This document shows positions 5,523 to 7,804 of a DNA stretch of 7,804 nt, one piece after another. The stretch comes from Flavobacteriales bacterium UBA720 (lineage in GTDB: Bacteria > Bacteroidota > Bacteroidia > Flavobacteriales > Weeksellaceae). A program made the translations under genes and the position numbers. Within the stretch, counting starts at the first letter, position 1, and each line of letters begins with the position of its first letter. The stretch covers positions 1-7,804 of the forward strand of contig DBLQ01000014.1 in the NCBI GenBank assembly GCA_002297505.1, written 5' to 3'. The notes beneath the pieces are model-generated. The model worked only from the letters and a program-made list of their open reading frames with translations, searched no databases and was not told the DNA's origin.

Positions 5523-6335
5523 ATGAATATTCTTAAATTACTAGATAGACTTTCGGATGACAAATTTTTCACCAAAGAAGCATCCAGATTAGAAACCATC
5601 AGCAGCCTTGGAAATTTCGGAAAAAAAGCTGCCGTGGCAGCCATTCCACTTGGACTTGGCGCCTTGATGACTACACCGGTACAAGCAGGAACTACAAATG
5701 CATCTACCGCTTTTGCCTTCAAAAGTACACTTTCTGATGCCTTGCAACTGGCCCTGACCCTGGAATATCTCGAAGATGAATATTACCGGATGGGCTTAGG
5801 AACGGCCAATCTGATTCCAACTGCAGACCGCGCGGTTTTCTTGCAGATTTCAAAACACGAGACCGCTCACGTAGCTTTTCTGAAAAGTGCGCTTTCTTCC
5901 CTGGGAGAAACACCGGCAGCCAAGCCTAACTTCGATTTTACGGCAGGCGGCAATTTTGCACCCTTCTCCGATTATCAGCAATTTATGACTTTGGCTCAGG
6001 CTTTCGAAGATACTGGTGTGAGAGCTTACAAAGGCCAGGCAGGCAATGTGATGTCTAACAAAGATGTATTGACTGCAGCATTACAAATTCACTCCGTGGA
6101 AGCACGTCATGCTTCTCAGGTCAGAAGAATGCGCAATAACAAGGGATGGATCGAGCTGAATGATGGCGGAAATATGCCGCCAGCTACCAATCCGGTGTAT
6201 GCCGGCGAGCAGAACGTAGTCCAGGCAGGATTTAATACTTCTACAGCCTTCGGCGCAGCAGCCGGCTCAGCCGCATTTGATGAAGTATTAAGCGGTAGTG
6301 ATGCCGCGGCAATCGCAGGATTATTTATTGCTTAG
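5523..6335 (+). CDS. ferritin-like domain (Ferritin_2) protein, exported, non-lipidated
   Basis: This 270-residue paralogue of the preceding gene has the same diiron pattern: helix 1 LTLEYLEDEYY (79-88, E84), helix 2 KHETAHVAFL with E113xxH116, helix 3 AFEDTGVRAY with E162, and helix 4 VEARHASQVRRM with E193xxH196. It is longer, with a glycine/alanine-rich C-terminal stretch after residue 215 that is not part of the four-helix core. The N-terminus is odd: about 35 polar residues, then a hydrophobic segment (AAVAAIPLGLGALMTTPVQA, 36-55) ending in a plausible cleavage site VQA-G. There is a GKK before the hydrophobic part but no RR and no lipobox. Located 22 bases after the first ferritin-like gene and before a strong terminator, it is almost surely co-transcribed with it, and the two may form a complex. 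Sure of family and export, not of reaction. Confidence 0.9.
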   Translation: MNILKLLDRLSDDKFFTKEASRLETISSLGNFGKKAAVAAIPLGLGALMTTPVQAGTTNASTAFAFKSTLSDALQLALTLEYLEDEYYRMGLGTANLIPTADRAVFLQISKHETAHVAFLKSALSSLGETPAAKPNFDFTAGGNFAPFSDYQQFMTLAQAFEDTGVRAYKGQAGNVMSNKDVLTAALQIHSVEARHASQVRRMRNNKGWIELNDGGNMPPATNPVYAGEQNVVQAGFNTSTAFGAAAGSAAFDEVLSGSDAAAIAGLFIA

Positions 6336-6363
6336 CATCATAATTAATATTTTAGTTTGTAAG

Positions 6364-6394
6364 AACCCTTTTCTGATTGTAGGAAAGGGTTTTT
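6364..6394 (+). terminator. rho-independent terminator of the FAS1/ferritin block
   Basis: AACCCTTT (6364-6371) pairs perfectly with AAAGGGTT (6384-6391), with one more G-C pair possible past a bulged T. The right arm runs into TTTTT. It sits 28 bases after the stop of the second ferritin-like gene and marks the end of that transcript. Confidence 0.85.
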
Positions 6395-6602
6395 GCTTAG
6401 TAGTTTTTTAAAACAAAATTTAGCTTGGGAGTAGCAAAACTTAAAATTAAGATTTTATAGTATTTCTTCTTGTCTTCATTCAATATTATCATCGTCTCCT
6501 GGACTTAAACTAAATATAATCAAATAATAAGCGCTTATAAATACTCATATCATAATAATAATTATTTATTTTAAAATTATTTTGATATTTCAAAATTTGA
6601 TG
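6395..6602. other. AT-rich intergenic stretch
   Basis: There is no gene here. The only structures noted are a 12-base perfect palindrome ATAAGCGCTTAT at 6527-6538, about 55 bases upstream of the -33 box and so a conceivable regulator site, and a run of AT-rich spacer. I see no RNA gene or conserved-looking hairpin. Confidence 0.5.
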
Positions 6603-6610
6603 TAGATTTG
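6581..6610 (+). promoter_or_regulatory. Bacteroidota housekeeping promoter (-33 TTTG / -7 TAGATTTG)
   Basis: TTTG at 6581-6584 and TAGATTTG at 6603-6610 match TTTG-N19-TAnnTTTG with an 18-base spacer and no mismatch in the boxes. The predicted transcription start is near 6615, about 15 bases before the ATG at 6630. This is the clearest promoter in the window and supports placing the organism in Bacteroidota. Confidence 0.8.
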
Positions 6611-6629
6611 CACAAACTCAAAACACGTG

Positions 6630-7184
6630 ATGTCAAAAAATAGAAGACAAGCTATTCTGCTGTTTTTTTTCCTATCATATTTCTCCGTACTCTGCAAAGC
6701 CCAGATTCATGTATCCGAGGGCAGTTTTGTGTTTGTATCAAAAGAAACTGAAGTTACTGAGAATCTTCAGAACGTTGCCACCAAAGAAAAACCCAATGCA
6801 CCATCTCCGGCTAACATTGCGGCAAGTAATGCCAGCCGAGTGACTGACATCATTTCGGATCGCAAAAAAACCTCAACCAGAAAGAAAAAAGATATTCTCA
6901 AGACGCGCCAGAGCAAAGCTAAGAGTACGGCAGCGTACAAGCAATCATCGAAGCGCGTCCTCTTCAGGTACAACACAGAAAGTGCTTTCAGCTTTTCAGT
7001 GCCGGATTCTGTCAGTAAACCTGCAATGTCGCCAGACAGTTGGGGAAAATGGTTATTGCTATCGGCTTTATTATTTTTAGAAATTTTAAGCTTTAGAGCA
7101 GCTATTCATAAGCATTATTGTGTCACAAACCTACTACGGACTGTCGGAAAAATTTTCCGGATCCGGCCTCCACCTTTGATGTAA
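6630..7184 (+). CDS. small exported protein with C-terminal membrane span, unknown function
   Basis: I do not recognise a named family. The 184-residue product starts with a strong signal peptide (RRQAILLFFFLSYFSVLCKA, 5-24), probably cut before QIHVSEGSFVFV. The middle (about 40-135) is hydrophilic and low-complexity, with a lysine/arginine-rich part at about 79-108 (RKKTSTRKKKDILKTRQ). One membrane span lies at about 138-158 (SWGKWLLLSALLFLEILSFR is 137-156). After it comes a basic tail with histidines and one cysteine, ending in RIRPPPLM. If the signal is cleaved, the basic middle would lie outside and the tail inside the inner membrane. A GTG at 6627 precedes the ATG directly, but the ATG fits the promoter and normal usage. 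It is followed 114 bases later by a large surface-protein gene and may assist that protein, judged only from position. Confidence 0.75.
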   Translation: MSKNRRQAILLFFFLSYFSVLCKAQIHVSEGSFVFVSKETEVTENLQNVATKEKPNAPSPANIAASNASRVTDIISDRKKTSTRKKKDILKTRQSKAKSTAAYKQSSKRVLFRYNTESAFSFSVPDSVSKPAMSPDSWGKWLLLSALLFLEILSFRAAIHKHYCVTNLLRTVGKIFRIRPPPLM

Positions 7185-7193
7185 ACTTCGTTT

Positions 7194-7224
7194 TGCCAAA
7201 TCCATTGGCATCAATTCTTTTTAG
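7194..7224 (+). terminator. possible weak terminator or operator hairpin after the unknown gene
   Basis: TGCCAA (7194-7199) and TTGGCA (7205-7210) are perfect inverted arms around a five-base loop, followed after five bases by TTCTTTTT. The stem is short and the T-run not adjacent, so termination would be weak. As TGCCAA-N5-TTGGCA it could equally be a dimeric regulator site for the next gene. Confidence 0.35.
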
Positions 7225-7298
7225 CTATCAATCAGCATGTTTCGGCTTTACCGTATAGAGCCTTAGAAGGGTCATGCTTATTTTCTAAACATCAATTA

Positions 7299-7804
7299 AT
7301 GAAAAAAAATATCTTCTATACCACACTGCAAGAAAGTACGGGCAGAAAGCTCTATCGTTATTTTCTTATCCTGATTCTTATTTTAAGTTTCAATCCGGTA
7401 GCCGGACAGCAGTCCAGTTCTTTGGTGCTGAGTGTTCCCGGACAGAATCTAAGTTTCCTTAACTCTAACAGGACGCTAATCACCAATGCCGGAAACAATG
7501 GTCTGGCAGCAGGTTCTGTCTGGCGCTATGACAACCTCATCACAACCAATGGAATTACGATTTACGGAATTCTTACCATCAAAGAAATCAATGGTTCCGG
7601 AACCGCAATTACCATATTAGATGACGAAACGGCCAACACAGGCATCCCAAGCAGGTTCCAGCCTAGAATTACAACACCTGCCAGCGGCGGAAATGTTTTG
7701 TTCGAACTGGAGTTCTATGAAGTTTCTACCAACAACAGGGCTTATATCTCGGAATACAACTTCACCGCAGCCGATATCGATGGCGGTGAGTTTGTAGAGA
7801 TTGG
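7299..7804 (+). CDS. probable large secreted surface protein, N-terminal part (runs off right edge)
   Basis: An ATG at 7299-7301 opens a frame of 168 complete codons without stop to the window end. The N-terminus has a long charged lead and a hydrophobic signal core (LYRYFLILILILSFNPVAGQ, 18-37), with cleavage likely after VAG. The mature part is rich in Asn, Thr, Ser, Gly and Ile with alternating beta-type sequence (NGITIYGILTIKEING at 84-99; GNVLFELEFYEVSTNNRAYI at 131-150; FTAADIDGGEFVEI at 155-168). This is typical of the opening part of large Bacteroidota surface or type IX-secreted proteins with repeated beta domains, but no sorting domain can be seen because the C-terminus is missing. 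Secretion is well supported; the specific class is inference. The gap to the preceding unknown gene (114 bases) holds a hairpin but no clear promoter, so co-transcription is possible. Confidence 0.75.
   Translation, partial: MKKNIFYTTLQESTGRKLYRYFLILILILSFNPVAGQQSSSLVLSVPGQNLSFLNSNRTLITNAGNNGLAAGSVWRYDNLITTNGITIYGILTIKEINGSGTAITILDDETANTGIPSRFQPRITTPASGGNVLFELEFYEVSTNNRAYISEYNFTAADIDGGEFVEI

Noticed and set aside
6627..6629. GTG as start of the small envelope protein
   Set aside because: The ATG directly after it fits the mapped promoter spacing and gives the same signal peptide, so the GTG is unnecessary.
1..7804. CRISPR arrays, insertion sequences, tRNA or rRNA genes, prophage signs
   Set aside because: I looked on both strands and saw no spaced direct repeats, transposase motifs with terminal inverted repeats, cloverleaf sequences or rRNA-like stretches.

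Overview
The window looks like a chromosomal segment of a Bacteroidota bacterium, most likely Flavobacteriia close to Chryseobacterium/Epilithonimonas. The signs are moderate-to-low GC, very AT-rich gaps, absence of clear Shine-Dalgarno sequences, one textbook Bacteroidota promoter (TTTG / TAnnTTTG), a TPR-transmembrane-AraC regulator typical of the group, and exported proteins with Bacteroidota-style signals. The genus is inferred from protein style only; no database search was possible.

Layout, left to right. (1) 3-1004, minus: the main part of a membrane-anchored TPR/AraC-type regulator that runs off the left edge and seems short at its N-terminus. (2) 1157-2451, plus: a two-gene operon with overlapping stop/start (TAATG). 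It encodes a YqcI/YcgG-family (GntA-like) heme-dependent N-hydroxylase and a DUF1989/urea-carboxylase-associated protein. Together they suggest N-hydroxylation of a guanidino or amino compound followed by processing of the product; the substrate is unknown. (3) 2465-3818 or so, minus, convergent with the operon: an ECF sigma factor and its RskA-like transmembrane anti-sigma factor, one base apart. The anti-sigma gene starts with TTG, and the sigma gene has no ordinary start codon at the expected place. (4) 3833-4138: a 300-base AT-rich divergent gap with palindromes and repeated ACAAT. (5) 4139-6335, plus: an exported FAS1 (fasciclin) protein followed by two tandem ferritin-like (Ferritin_2) proteins. 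The first of these is a Tat lipoprotein with an acidic post-cysteine stretch resembling a surface-export signal; the second has a long, unusual signal region. A strong hairpin terminator ends the block. (6) 6603-7804, plus: a good Bacteroidota promoter, a small unknown envelope protein, and the start of a probable large secreted surface protein cut by the right edge.

The most striking point is block 3+5. An ECF sigma/RskA pair next to a secreted FAS1 protein repeats the arrangement of the mycobacterial sigK-rskA-mpt83/mpt70 locus in a distant phylum, here with two exported ferritin-like proteins added. A reasonable model is that the sigma factor drives the divergent FAS1-ferritin genes in answer to an envelope signal sensed by the anti-sigma factor. 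The second is the compact hydroxylase-DUF1989 pair, a candidate for an uncharacterised small-molecule pathway.
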